In this document: positions 23,041-33,000 of the stretch, in pieces
Numbering within the stretch: position 1 is the stretch's first letter
Layout: each line of letters starts with the position of its first letter
NCBI GenBank assembly: GCA_030761205.1
Contig: JAULJL010000039.1
Span: forward strand, 3,544,001-3,608,000
Reading direction: 5' to 3'
Source: Fremontodendron californicum
Lineage: Eukaryota > Streptophyta > Magnoliopsida > Malvales > Malvaceae
Length of the DNA: 64,000 bases
The notes under the pieces: model-generated
Database searches by the model: none
The model's input: only the letters and a program-made list of their open reading frames with translations
What the model was told of the DNA's origin: nothing
Translations under genes and position numbers: made by a program

Positions 23041-23140
23041 GGGAAATCGCCACCCCCCATGGCGATTTCCCTTGGTGTTTTTAGCCAAAATGTGTTTTTT
23101 TACGCTGGGAAATCGCCATGGGGGGTGGCGATTTCCCAGC
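23041..23140. repeat. Nested hairpin cluster with GGGAAATCGCC arms
   Basis: Two hairpins lie 32 bases apart. The first (23041-23071) has 11-bp arms GGGAAATCGCC/GGCGATTTCCC around ACCCCCCAT. The second (23104-23140) has 14-bp arms GCTGGGAAATCGCC/GGCGATTTCCCAGC around ATGGGGGGT. The whole first hairpin is also the reverse complement of the core of the second, so the two can pair with each other or fold separately. Perfect arms in such A/T-rich DNA indicate recent origin or selection. Related hairpins occur at 56054-56194 and 63390. Confidence 0.9.
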
Positions 23141-25028
23141 TAATGGATTTTGGGAAATAATCTGAAATGAACGGTATTTTGGGAATTATTTTTTTTGGCT
23201 ATATTTGAATAAAAAAACCTCACGTCTAACGGTAATAATTAACCAGAATTTGACCTGAACCATTAAAAACTGTCAGTTAAAATAACAAGGGATTGAGAAA
23301 AAAAATTCATATGTATTTAGAGACTCATATTTTCATATATATATATATATATATATTTGAATATACGTAAAATACGAGATTTAATTTTAAAAAATAAAAA
23401 TAAAAATTAGAGTAACATAAATTTTATGATTTTTTAATTTAAATATAAATCTAAATAAGTTTATTATAGGGAATATAATGATTTTATGATTTTTTTAGTA
23501 TAAATTTAAATGTCGTTTAATTAAATTAAGGTGAGGCAGAAAGAGAACAAAGCTTTTATTAAACCAATATCTATTATATTCATGTGCCATAGCCAACTCC
23601 CTAATCTTCCCTTGCCTATAAATTTTACGTTTGATGTTCTCCACTTCATCTCTTTAACTTAACCTTGTTTAGCTTTAAATTTAACTAGTGTGTATCTTCG
23701 CCCGTTGCTGCGATTTTTTTTTTAATGATTGATGACTACACCTAGTTTCAGACCTCTTATTGATATTTTATGAAATGGAAAAGATTATTCATACATAGCA
23801 TAGTCCAAGTGAAGCTACTTAAAATCTTTACTAAACTATGCCCAGTCATCGAAAGTAAGCAATTTAGTGAGATAGTTTAAATATATACATGATCAAAATA
23901 TAAATTTAGTGAAATAGCTTAAATATATACATGATCAAAATATAGGTATTCTGCTAGCATGTTATACTCTAAGCTTGATGTCATTCAGATCTAAAACACT
24001 TTCAAGAAGTACAGAAGTTCAAAGGAGTTCCAATTTATTCTTAAACTTGATAGAGCTAACAGTAGAAGCACAAACTTTCATAATTATTAGCTATTATACT
24101 TCAGGTATCGGGATTGGACCAAATGCTCTATAACATAATGTTGCTATCAAACAACCTATTGGAGTAGTAGAATTCAATCCAAAAGGGTGAAAATTTAGAT
24201 CTGGAAACCTGTTTTTACTTTTTAAACAATACAGTGAACCTCATTCTAGCTAAACTATTGTTATATTTAAGGATGAACTTCCCCACTCGAAATGCTTCAT
24301 CTAATGATATTTCTCGGCTCAAGTTCTTGAATCTTACTGCTTGTAATAGACTAAGAATTAATGCTTATAAGATGCTGATTTCATTTTGTTATTGTAATTC
24401 AAGGTAAAAATTGTTGTCTCAATTCTTCCACAGTTGACCTTTTCATAAAGAATGAGCCTCAATCTACAACAACCAAAAGCATGGTGCACTTGAGTCAGAG
24501 TAAGCCTATGAAAGTGAAATCTTCTTATAAAAGTTTTAAATGGGACTTGCTACAGATTTACCATCTTAAGACCAAGCTCCCTATCAAAAACTTGCCCCTA
24601 AGCATAAAGTAATAGTTTGTTTCGGCAATTAAATGATTCTCACTGACTCAAGTTCAATTTGGAGGGTGTTTGGGTAATTGAAGGTTTGGAATCTGGAAAG
24701 GAACAATTGAGAAAAATCTGGGGGGTATGGAATGGAATCAATCAAGATTGAGAAAAATCTGGGGGTATGGAATGGAATCAATCAAGAGTTAATATAAAAA
24801 AAAAAAAAACTTAAACAGAGAAAAACATTATTTTTGGAGAGAAAGATTCCAAAGAGAATGCCATTCCAGTAGGGGAACAAAAAGAACAAGACACAAAGGA
24901 ATAAAAACATGCTCCTGATTTTAAATTCCAACATAATTAAACATTGTCTTGTCTCCCTACTGACATAAAGGGGGCTCAAAGTTGCTCACTATAGCATTGT
25001 CTTCGACAATGGACCATAACCATTGTTC
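23141..25028. other. Intergenic DNA, partly low-copy in character
   Basis: From 23150 to 23230 the text AATAATCTGAAATGAACGG matches the flank of the second hairpin cluster. TA runs occur at 23337-23356. A 41-bp block (GATAGTTTAAATATATACAT and onward) is duplicated at about 23870-23944. A 44-bp block (GGTATGGAATGGAATCAATC) is duplicated at about 24709-24787. The stretch 23960-24660 has near-normal base composition and short open frames (for example 24433-24611, plus) after an AG, as worn exons would have, but I recognise no protein. Read on the minus strand, 23684-23712 looks like a Helitron 3' end (GCAACGGGCGAAG ... CTAG followed by T). Confidence 0.4.
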
Positions 25029-26503
25029 AGTATTGTCATAACGATTTTTCAACCGCTCGACGATTTTATTTTTTAAAATAAATATCAAAATAAAATAAAA
25101 ATATAGGGAGTCGCCACCAATTTTTTTTGGTTAGGTGTGATTGGTCACCTATGAAAACTTGTCTTCTTAATAATATCCTAAAATTAATTAAGATATATTA
25201 AAAAGATAATTTTTTGTCTGCAAAACAAAGTTAGGTTTGGGAGTACGGTTACGCGTGGAGAATGATTAACACCCCCACGACGCCCGTTTTAAAAACGGTA
25301 CCGATTAATCGCGTGTTATCTTTAATCTTGAAAAAGTGATTTTAACTTTAATAATGATTCCCTTAGTACATTTTACTTAAAAAGAATATTTTAAAATGAA
25401 GGAGAGATAATGTTTTTTTTTTCTTTTATAATTATTTCTGAAGTAAAAGAAATTACTTATGTAAAAATAATTCCCGAATCACTCCGACATTTTCGATAAT
25501 GTTTCGATAATTATTTTTACACGAACCGTTTTGAAGAACGATAGATATTCCGACCGTCCGGAGAACGAATTCGTTTTTAGAGAATTTCCTTTACCAAAAA
25601 TAATTAAAAAAAAAAGAAGCCATTTTTTTTGGTTTGTGGAGAGAAAAAAAATAAGAAATAAAAAATATAACATCTTTTTGTGTGTGAATAATTTCGAGAT
25701 AACAGAAATCATCTATGTAAAATAGTTTTCGAATCACTCCGATAATTTCGACAATGTTTCGGTAGCAATTTTTACTCGAACCGCTTCGTGGAACGATTGA
25801 TACTCCGGCCGTTCGAGAAATGATCCGTTTTAGAAGATTTCATTTACTGAAGATAATTTTAAAAGATATGTTTTATTTTGCGGGAAAAAAATAACGAGTA
25901 ATGAAGATATCTTTTTTTAAAAAAAAAAAAATTAATCTCCAAAATAAACGAAATTATCTGTGTAAAAATAATTTCCGAACCACTCCGATATTCTCGATAA
26001 TGTTTCGGTAACTAATCTTACTCGAACTGTTTTGTGGGACAATTGATACTCCGACCATCCCGAGATATGATCCGTTTTCAAAAAATTTTATTTTTATAAA
26101 AATTTGTTTACGGAGAAATTAATAAAAATATCTTTTTATAATTAATTTCGGAATAAAAGAAATTACTTTATGTAAAAATAATTCCCGAACCACTCCGATA
26201 ATTTCGATAATGTTTCGATAATCATGTTTACACGAACCATTTCGAGGAACAATTGATATTCTGAGCATTCCGAGAAAGAGTTCGTTTTCAGAGACTTTCC
26301 TTTGCCGAAATTAATATAAAAGACATATTTTATACACGAAAAATTTAAGAAACTAAATAAATAAATAAATAACTTTCCTTTTTATTTTATTTTATTTAAT
26401 AATGCATAAAAATAAATAATAAAATAAATAAATGCCGATAACGATAGAATTTACAATAAATGCGAAATAAACAATAATAATCATAATAATAATAATACTA
26501 ATG

Positions 26504-26538
<35 letters not shown>

Positions 26539-26848
26539 GGTAAATAAAAATATAAGTATATATAAAAAAATATATAAAATAAAATAAATGATAATAATGG
26601 TAATAAATAAATAAACATAAAAGTGTATAAAAAAATGATAATACTAGCAATAAATATATATATATTTAAATAAATAGAAATAAAATAATAATAATAATAA
26701 TAATTAATATATAAAAAATAATAATTTATACAATAATAAAAAAATAATAAAAAAAGAAAAATAGGCAAAAAGAAAAAGGTAAGTACATTCGGGTCGGGTC
26801 CAGGTGCAGACCCGTACGCGGGTCCCGCGACTCGACCCGAGATTAGCC

Positions 26849-26856
26849 TATAAAGG
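26849..26856 (+). promoter_or_regulatory. TATA box of the LTR, first copy
   Basis: TATAAAGG within GAGATTAGCCTATAAAGGCT, preceded by the G/C-rich GGGTCGGGTCC and CGCGGGTCCCGCG block and followed within 80 bases by T-rich leader sequence. This is the expected layout of the U3/R boundary of an LTR transcribed on the plus strand. Confidence 0.6.
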
Positions 26857-27833
26857 CTATTTCTTTCTTTTTTTTGATTCATTTTTTAGCTTTTAAAAAA
26901 AAAAATTCTCACCTTTTCTCTGAAAACCCTCTCAGCCCCAGCCGTCGGACCGCCGTTGTCGCCATCGTCGTCGCCGCGCTGGAGGTCCACCCCGAGCAAA
27001 AAAAACACAAAAACACTCCTTTTTTCCTCCTCAAGCCAGATCTGGACAATTGATACTCCGACCATCCCGAGATATGATCCGTTTTCAGAAAATTTTATTT
27101 TTATAAAAATTTGTTTACGGAGAAATTAATAAAAATATCTTTTTATAATTAATTTTGGAATAAAAGAAATTACTTTATGTAAAAATAATTCCCGAACCAC
27201 TCCGATAATTTCGATAATGTTTCGATAATCATGTTTACACGAACCATTTCGAGGAACAATTGATATTCTGACCATTCCGAGAAAGAGTTCATTTTCAGAG
27301 AATTTTCTTTGCCAAAATTAATATAAAAGAAATATTTTATACGCGAAAAATTTAAGAAACTAAATAAATAAATAAAAAACTTTCCTCTTATTTATTTATT
27401 TAATAATGCATAAAAATAAATAATAAAATAAATAAATGCCGATAACGATAGAATTAACAATAAATACGAAATAAACAATAATAATAATAATGATAATAAT
27501 AATAATAACGGTAAATAAAAGTATAAGTATATATAAAAAAATAAAATAAATGATAATAATGGTAATAAAAAAAATAAAAAATAAACATAAAAGTGTATAA
27601 AAAAAATGATAATACTAGCACTAAATATATATATATAAATAAATAGAAATAACAATAATAAATAATAAAATAATAATAATAATTAATATATAAAATAATA
27701 ATAATAACTTATATAATAATAAAAAAATAATAATAAAAACAAAAACAGGCAAAAAAAAAAAAGGTAAGTACATTCGGGTCGGGTCCAAGCGGGGACCCGC
27801 ACGCGGGTCCCGCGACCCAACTCGAGATTAGCC

Positions 27834-27841
27834 TATAAAGG
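27834..27841 (+). promoter_or_regulatory. TATA box of the LTR, second copy
   Basis: Same TATAAAGG in the same context as the copy at 26849, duplicated with the 1-kb tandem unit. The LTR therefore carries two potential plus-strand promoters about 985 bp apart. Confidence 0.6.
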
Positions 27842-28806
27842 CTATTTCTTTTTTATTTTCATTCATTTTTCAGCTTTTTTTATAAAAAAAAATTCTCACC
27901 TTTTCTCTGAAAACCTTCTCAGCCCCAGTCTTCGGACCGTCGCTGCCGCCTTCGTCGCCGTCGCGCCGGAGGTCCACCCCAAGAAAAAAAAACACAAAAC
28001 ACTCCTTTTTTCCTCCTCAAGCCAGATCTGAGACTAGTTTACCTCAGAACCAAACCTAATCCCCTAGATCTAAAACCAAAAAAAATTCGAAACCCTTTTT
28101 TTTTTGCTCGTTCGTTTCCCTTTTTTTTTGATGTTGTTGTTTTTTTTCTCTTTTTTGATGTGGTTTCTTTTTGCTGCTTTTTTTGTTGCGGATCTATCCG
28201 AAAAATTTTTTTGGGTGCTGTTTCAGATCTGGGGTATCCTATGTTTTCTTTTCTTTTCTTTTCTGGATCCTTTCCCCTCTTTTTTTTTTTGCTGGTGTGT
28301 TTCGGATCTAGCTTTTTTTATGGGTTTTTTTTTTTGTTTTGTGTTTCGGATCTCCCCTTTTATAGGGGGTTGTGGCGGTGGGGAGTTGGCAGCTCGGTGG
28401 CGGCGTGAGTTTGGTTCGAGGGGGTGGCTGGCAGGGCAAATGGGGGGTTAGGTGGCCAGACAAGTGGGTATAGGTGGCAGGATGGTGGAGAGGCGGCTAG
28501 GGTTTGGGGGGGTCTACTGGCAAGGGGCCAAGTTTTGGCTTGGGTTTTGGGTTTTGGGCCAGGTTAGGTCTGATTTGGGGTTTGGGGGAGGCTACTGGAT
28601 TGGGCCAGGTTCTGGGCTTGGGTTTTGGGCCAATAATAATAAAAATTAAAAATAATATAATATAATATAAATAAAATAATAAATAAATAAATAATAATAA
28701 TAATAAATAAATAAAAAAAGGTCGCTACAAGTATGACAAAACAAATGCTAAAAGGAAATTAAACAAAATAACAGAACATAAGGCTTATGAAAGTGTATGA
28801 GTTCAC

Positions 28807-28883
28807 CTCCTATATCAGGAACCATTAAAATCTCATCTTTATACTTTAAAGCCACAACTGATGTTCCAATCACATATGGATAC
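28807..28883 (-). pseudogene. PBG1: Proteasome subunit beta type-4 (PBG1) exon fragment
   Basis: The minus strand encodes YPYVIGTSVVALKYKDE followed by ILMVPDIGG, a close match to the early part of the plant 20S proteasome beta-4 subunit around its YPYVTGTSVV motif. The 77-base piece is bounded by an acceptor-like TTTTGGTAG before and a donor-like GAG|GTGAAC after, so it looks like a genomic exon with its introns rather than a processed copy. No other exons of the gene are present on either side, and a few expected residues (such as the Ala/Ser before DMGG) are changed. I infer a captured or transposed gene fragment that cannot make a proteasome subunit. Confidence 0.75.
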
Positions 28884-29023
28884 CTACCAAAATTTCAACA
28901 ACAAAAAAAAAAAAATCAAAATTGTTCATTAAGCACTAGAAGATCCAGATGAAGCTCATTAGTGTTATGCCAAAAACACAAAAACTCAAGAAAAGGCAAA
29001 ATCAATTCTAAAACAAAACAAAC

Positions 29024-29145
29024 CTTAAACCTTCTAACTTGAATACCATTGGATTTAATTGGTCCACATTTTCTGAAAACCTCATTAAGTAATTCTTGTA
29101 TTGCATTCATAGGCAAGTTTGCAATAAATATAAAAGTATTTTTAC
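29024..29145 (-). pseudogene. G3BP-like NTF2/RRM protein, RRM exon fragment
   Basis: The minus strand encodes 40 residues including TFIFIANLPMNAIQELLNEV and GPIKSNGIQVR. This matches the start of the RRM of plant G3BP-like proteins (RNP2 motif, then FGPIK..GIQVR). It is bounded by an acceptor-like TTTGTTTCAG and a donor-like AAG|GTTTGT. The RNP1 half of the RRM, normally in the next exon, is missing. It lies about 140 bases from the proteasome fragment, in the same orientation. I infer a broken fragment of a stress-granule-type RNA-binding protein gene. Confidence 0.7.
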
Positions 29146-29639
29146 CTGAAACAAATGGAAATGAAGAATATGAATGAAAAAAGAAAATGTATGGTATTTT
29201 TGAAACGTATCATTTTCAATCACTGGATAATTCTTAATAGAATAACTATAAAACAATAATCTGAAAAGTCATTGTTCTTTTTCCAAGGCCTTATCGCTTT
29301 TAGGAGCTAATGCCTCAACTGCTGAGCTCTACGTGACGGGTTCGTTGATTTAGCTTTTGGAGGTGGAGCTCACACAATAAACAGAACATAATTTTTTTTA
29401 ATGCATGTACTTGAAACAATTATAAAAAAAAAAGAACAACATTAAAATCTACCTAAGTAATGCTTCCGAATCACCCTTTCCATTCTTATAGATGAATTTT
29501 TTCCCTCTATTTCAGATAAATGGTTTATAAATACTTGTATGCATGTATGAACTCACAATTCATAGATATTACTTCCTTCGAGCATAATCTTGAATTTAAG
29601 GAAAGAAGTATGGCTCACAAGAGATAATCATTTTGAATT

Positions 29640-29760
29640 TTATCACTTGGAGGCAGTACATGCTCAGCATCAACCTTATTCTTCGAAACAGAAACCCCAT
29701 TCTCTAGGAGCAGCAGTATGACTTGCCATTGGATTATTTGGCACTTGGGTTAGCTCTACA
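29640..29760 (-). pseudogene. Possible further G3BP-like exon fragment
   Basis: The minus strand reads VPNNPMASHTAAPRENG in one frame and then, one base shifted, SVSKNKVDAEHVLPPSD. A Pro/Ser/Val-rich linker of this kind precedes the RRM in G3BP-like proteins, and it lies upstream in the right order. The frame change would break it. Weak similarity only. Confidence 0.35.
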
Positions 29761-30051
29761 ATCAAGCACTAAAATAAATCCACATTACACACTAATTAAT
29801 TTTTGAAATCTAATGTGTTGCAGGTAAGAACCGTATTCGTGTGGGGGGTTCAGATCGAGCCTCCTTGTTGACAAAGACACCAAATATGGTAGCCGTCGCC
29901 CTACATCTACTGGTTCTCTCTTTTTTTTTTCCTCCTCGATATTTCTTTCTTAATGTCGGAGATATCGACACTCTCCCTTTTCCTCTGTTCTTCCTCTTTT
30001 CCTTTTCTCTACAACTCTATTGTATGTCTCTAATTTTTATTTTATTTTTAA

Positions 30052-33000
30052 TTTTTTTTTTTTTGCATTGGTTTGGATTTTGTAACCATAGAAAAAAGAA
30101 AAAGAAAATTTTGACCAAAAGTCAAAGTAAAAACACAGGCAGCTGTCAACTGCATAAAATAAAGATAGCTACATGTCAAACATGTGTCAGTTGAGCTCTA
30201 ATGCAATGTCAAATGTCAAATAACTCTTTAAAACTACCACACATGAGGCTCAGCTATGAACAGAGTCTGATAAAAAAGATTAATGAGAAAACAACTGTCA
30301 ATTTAAGGTCAAAAAACTTGAGATTACAGAAGAAAAAAAAAGTAATGATAAAACAACTAATTTTTTCTTTTTTATTTATTGCATTGGTTTAGATTTTGGA
30401 ACCATAGAGAAAAGAAAAAGAAAATTTTAACCAAAGGTCAAAGTAAAAATACAGGCAGCTATCAACTGCATAAAATAAATATAGCCGCATGTCAAACATG
30501 TGTCAGCTCAGCTCTAATGCAATATCAAAAGTCAAATAACTCTTTAAAATTACCACACACATGTGGCTCAACTATGAACCGAGTTTGATTTTTATGTTTG
30601 ATAAAAAAGATTAATGAGAAAACAGTTGTCAATGTAAGGTTAAATAGCCTGAGATTACAGAAGAAAAAAATAATAATAATAAAACATCTAATTTTTCTTT
30701 TCTTTGTTTTTCTTTTTGTTTTTTTGTTTTTTTGTTTTTGCATTGGTTTGGATTTTGGAACCATAGAGCAAAGAAAAAGGAAATTTTGACCAAAGGTCAA
30801 AGTAAAAAAAAAAGGCAGCTGTTAACCGCACAAAATAAATATAGCCTTATGTCAAACATGTGTCAGTTGAGCTCTAATGTAATGTCAAATGTCAAATAAC
30901 TCTTTAAAATTACAACACACATGTGGCTCAACTATGAGCCAAGTTTGATTTTATGTTTGATAAAAAAGATTAATGATAAAACAATTGTCAATGTAAGTTC
31001 AAATAGCGTGAGATTACAGAAGAAAAAAAAAATAATGATAAAAGAGCAAAATTCTTCTTCTTCTGCCTTTTTTTTTTTTTTTTTATTGGTTTGGATTTTG
31101 GAATCATAGAGAAAAGAAAAATAAAATTTTGACCAAAGATCAAAGTAAAAATACAGGCACCAGTCAATTGCATAAAACAAATATAGTCGCATGTCAAACA
31201 TGTGCCAGCTGAGCTCTAATGAAACGTCAAATAACTTTTTAAAATTACCACACACATGTGGCTCAGCTATGAACCGAGTTTGATTTTATGTTTGATAAAA
31301 AAGATTAATGAGAAAACAGCTGTCAATATAAGGTTAAATAGCCAGAGATTACAGAAGAAAAAAAAAAGATAAAACAGATAATTTTTTTTTTTTTTTTGCA
31401 TTGGTTTGGATTTTGGAACCATAGAGCAAAGAAAAAGAAAATTTTGACCAAAGGTCAAAGTAAAAACACAGGCAACTGTCAACCGCACAAAATAAATAGT
31501 TTCGCATGTCAAACATGTGTCAACTGAGCTCTAATACAATGTCAAATGTCAAATAACTCTTTAAAATTACCACACACATGTGGCTTAATTATGAATCGAG
31601 TTTGATTTAATGTTTGATAAAAAAGATTAATGAGAAAACAGTTGTCAATGTAAGGTTAAATAGCCGGAGATTTCAGAAAAAGAAAAAAATAATGATAAAA
31701 CAACTATTTTTTTTGTTGCATTGGTTTGGACTTTGGAACCATAGAGAAAAGAAAAAGAAAATTTTGACCAAATGTCAAAGTAAAAACACAGACAGCTGTC
31801 AACTGCATAAAATAAATATAGCCGCATCTCAAACATGTGTCAGCTCAGCTGTAATGCAATATCAAATGTCAAAAAACTTTTTAAAATTACGACACACATG
31901 TGGCTCAGCTATGAACCGAGTTCGATTTAATGTTTGATAAAAAAGATTAATGAGAAAACAGCTGTCAATGTAATGTTAAATAGCCGAAGTTTACAGAAGA
32001 AAAAAAATTAAAGATAAAACAGCTAATTTTTCTTCTTTTTTTTGTTTTGCATTGGTTTGGATTTTGGAACCATAGAGCACAGAAAAAGAAAATTTTGATC
32101 AAATGTCAAAGTAAAAACACAAGCAGCTATCAACCGCATAAAATAAATAGAGCCGCATGTCAAACATGTGTCAGTTGAGCTCTAATGCAAGTCAAATGTC
32201 AAATAACTCATTAAAATTACCACATACATATGGCTCAACTGTGAATCGAATTTGATTTTATGTTTGATAAAAAAGATTAATGAGAAAACAACTGTCAATG
32301 TAAGGTTAAATAACGTGAGATTACAGAAGAAGAAAAATTAATGACAAAACAGCTAATTTTTCTACCTTTTTTTTTGTTGGTTTGGAATTTGAAACCATAG
32401 AAAAAAGAAAAAGAAAATTTTGACCAAAGGTCAAGGTAAAAACACAGGCACCAGTCAACTGCATAAAACAAATATAGCCGCATGTCAAACATGTGTCAGC
32501 TGAGCTCTAATAAAATATCAAATGTCAAATAACTCTTTAAAATTACCACACATGTGGCTCAGCTATGAACCACGTTTGATTTTATGTTTGATAAAAAAGA
32601 TTAATTAGAAAATAGCTGTCAATGTAATGTTAAATAGTCTGAGATTACAGAAGGAAAAAAAATTGATGATAAAACAACTTTTTTTGTTGTTGGCATTTGT
32701 TTGGACTTTGGAACCATAGAGAAAAGAAAAAGAAAATTTTGACCAAAGGTCAAAGTAAAAACATAAGCAGCTATCAACTGCATAAAATAAATATAAGTGC
32801 ATGTCAAACATGTGTCAGTTGAGCTCTAATGCAATGTCAAATGTCAAATAACTATTTAAAATTACCACACACATGTGGCTCAACTATGAATCGAGTTTCA
32901 TTTTATGTTTGATAAAAAAGGTTAATGAAAAAACAGCTGCCAATGTAAGGTTAAATAGCCTGAGATTACAGAAGAAAAAAAAATTAATGATAAAGCAGTT

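Larger units (their letters stand above)
26037..28030 (+). repeat. Direct tandem duplication of about 1 kb inside the solo LTR
   Basis: GGACAATTGATACTCCGACC starts copy one at 26037 and copy two at 27044, a spacing of 1007 bases. The two copies run in parallel through the A/T-rich microsatellites, the GGGTCGGGTCC stretch, the TATA region and TTCCTCCTCAAGCCAGATCTG, where both end. Small indels in the AAT-type microsatellites are the main difference. Confidence 0.9.
25034..28729 (+). mobile_element. Solo LTR, 3.7 kb, Ty3/gypsy Tat/Ogre type
   Basis: The unit starts TGTCATAACG and ends GGTCGCTACA, with perfect 5-bp direct repeats AGTAT on both sides (25029-25033 and 28730-28734). Only one LTR is present: no primer-binding site, polypurine tract or gag/pol follows. 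Near the start are GGGAGTCGCCACCAA and GGTTACGCGTGG with CACGACGCCCG, phrases I associate with the long LTRs of plant Tat/Ogre elements. In order, it has 5' conserved text, three or four degenerate 210-260-bp subrepeats (core CCGAACCACTCCGATA, 25470-26300), a promoter region duplicated in tandem (26037-28030), a T-rich then G-rich leader, and an A/T tail. Solo LTRs arise by recombination between the two LTRs of one element. Open frames inside (for example 26481-26882 and 28104-28451) are low-complexity products and not genes. Confidence 0.85.
28884..30051. other. Region around the gene fragments up to the satellite array
   Basis: Apart from the fragments annotated separately, 29280-29370 (CTAATGCCTCAACTGCTGAG) and 29450-29490 (a minus-strand stretch ending in a GTAG donor-like site) have exon-like composition but no identity I can give. 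From 29830 the sequence becomes pyrimidine-rich and leads into the array. Confidence 0.4.

Noticed and set aside
26481..27655. Minus-strand frames of 133 and 87 codons rich in Leu, Tyr and Ile
   Set aside because: Encoded by AAT/ATA microsatellites in both copies of the LTR duplication; low complexity, no motif.
28104..28649. Plus-strand frames of 115, 82 and 65 codons
   Set aside because: They lie in the T-rich then G-rich leader of the solo LTR. Products are Phe-runs and Gly/Trp-runs with no domain.
29290..29365. Possible tRNA gene (GCTGAGCTCTACG and GGGTTCGTTGATT words)
   Set aside because: The T-loop-like word is out of place and I could not pair an acceptor stem or D arm; more likely worn exon sequence.
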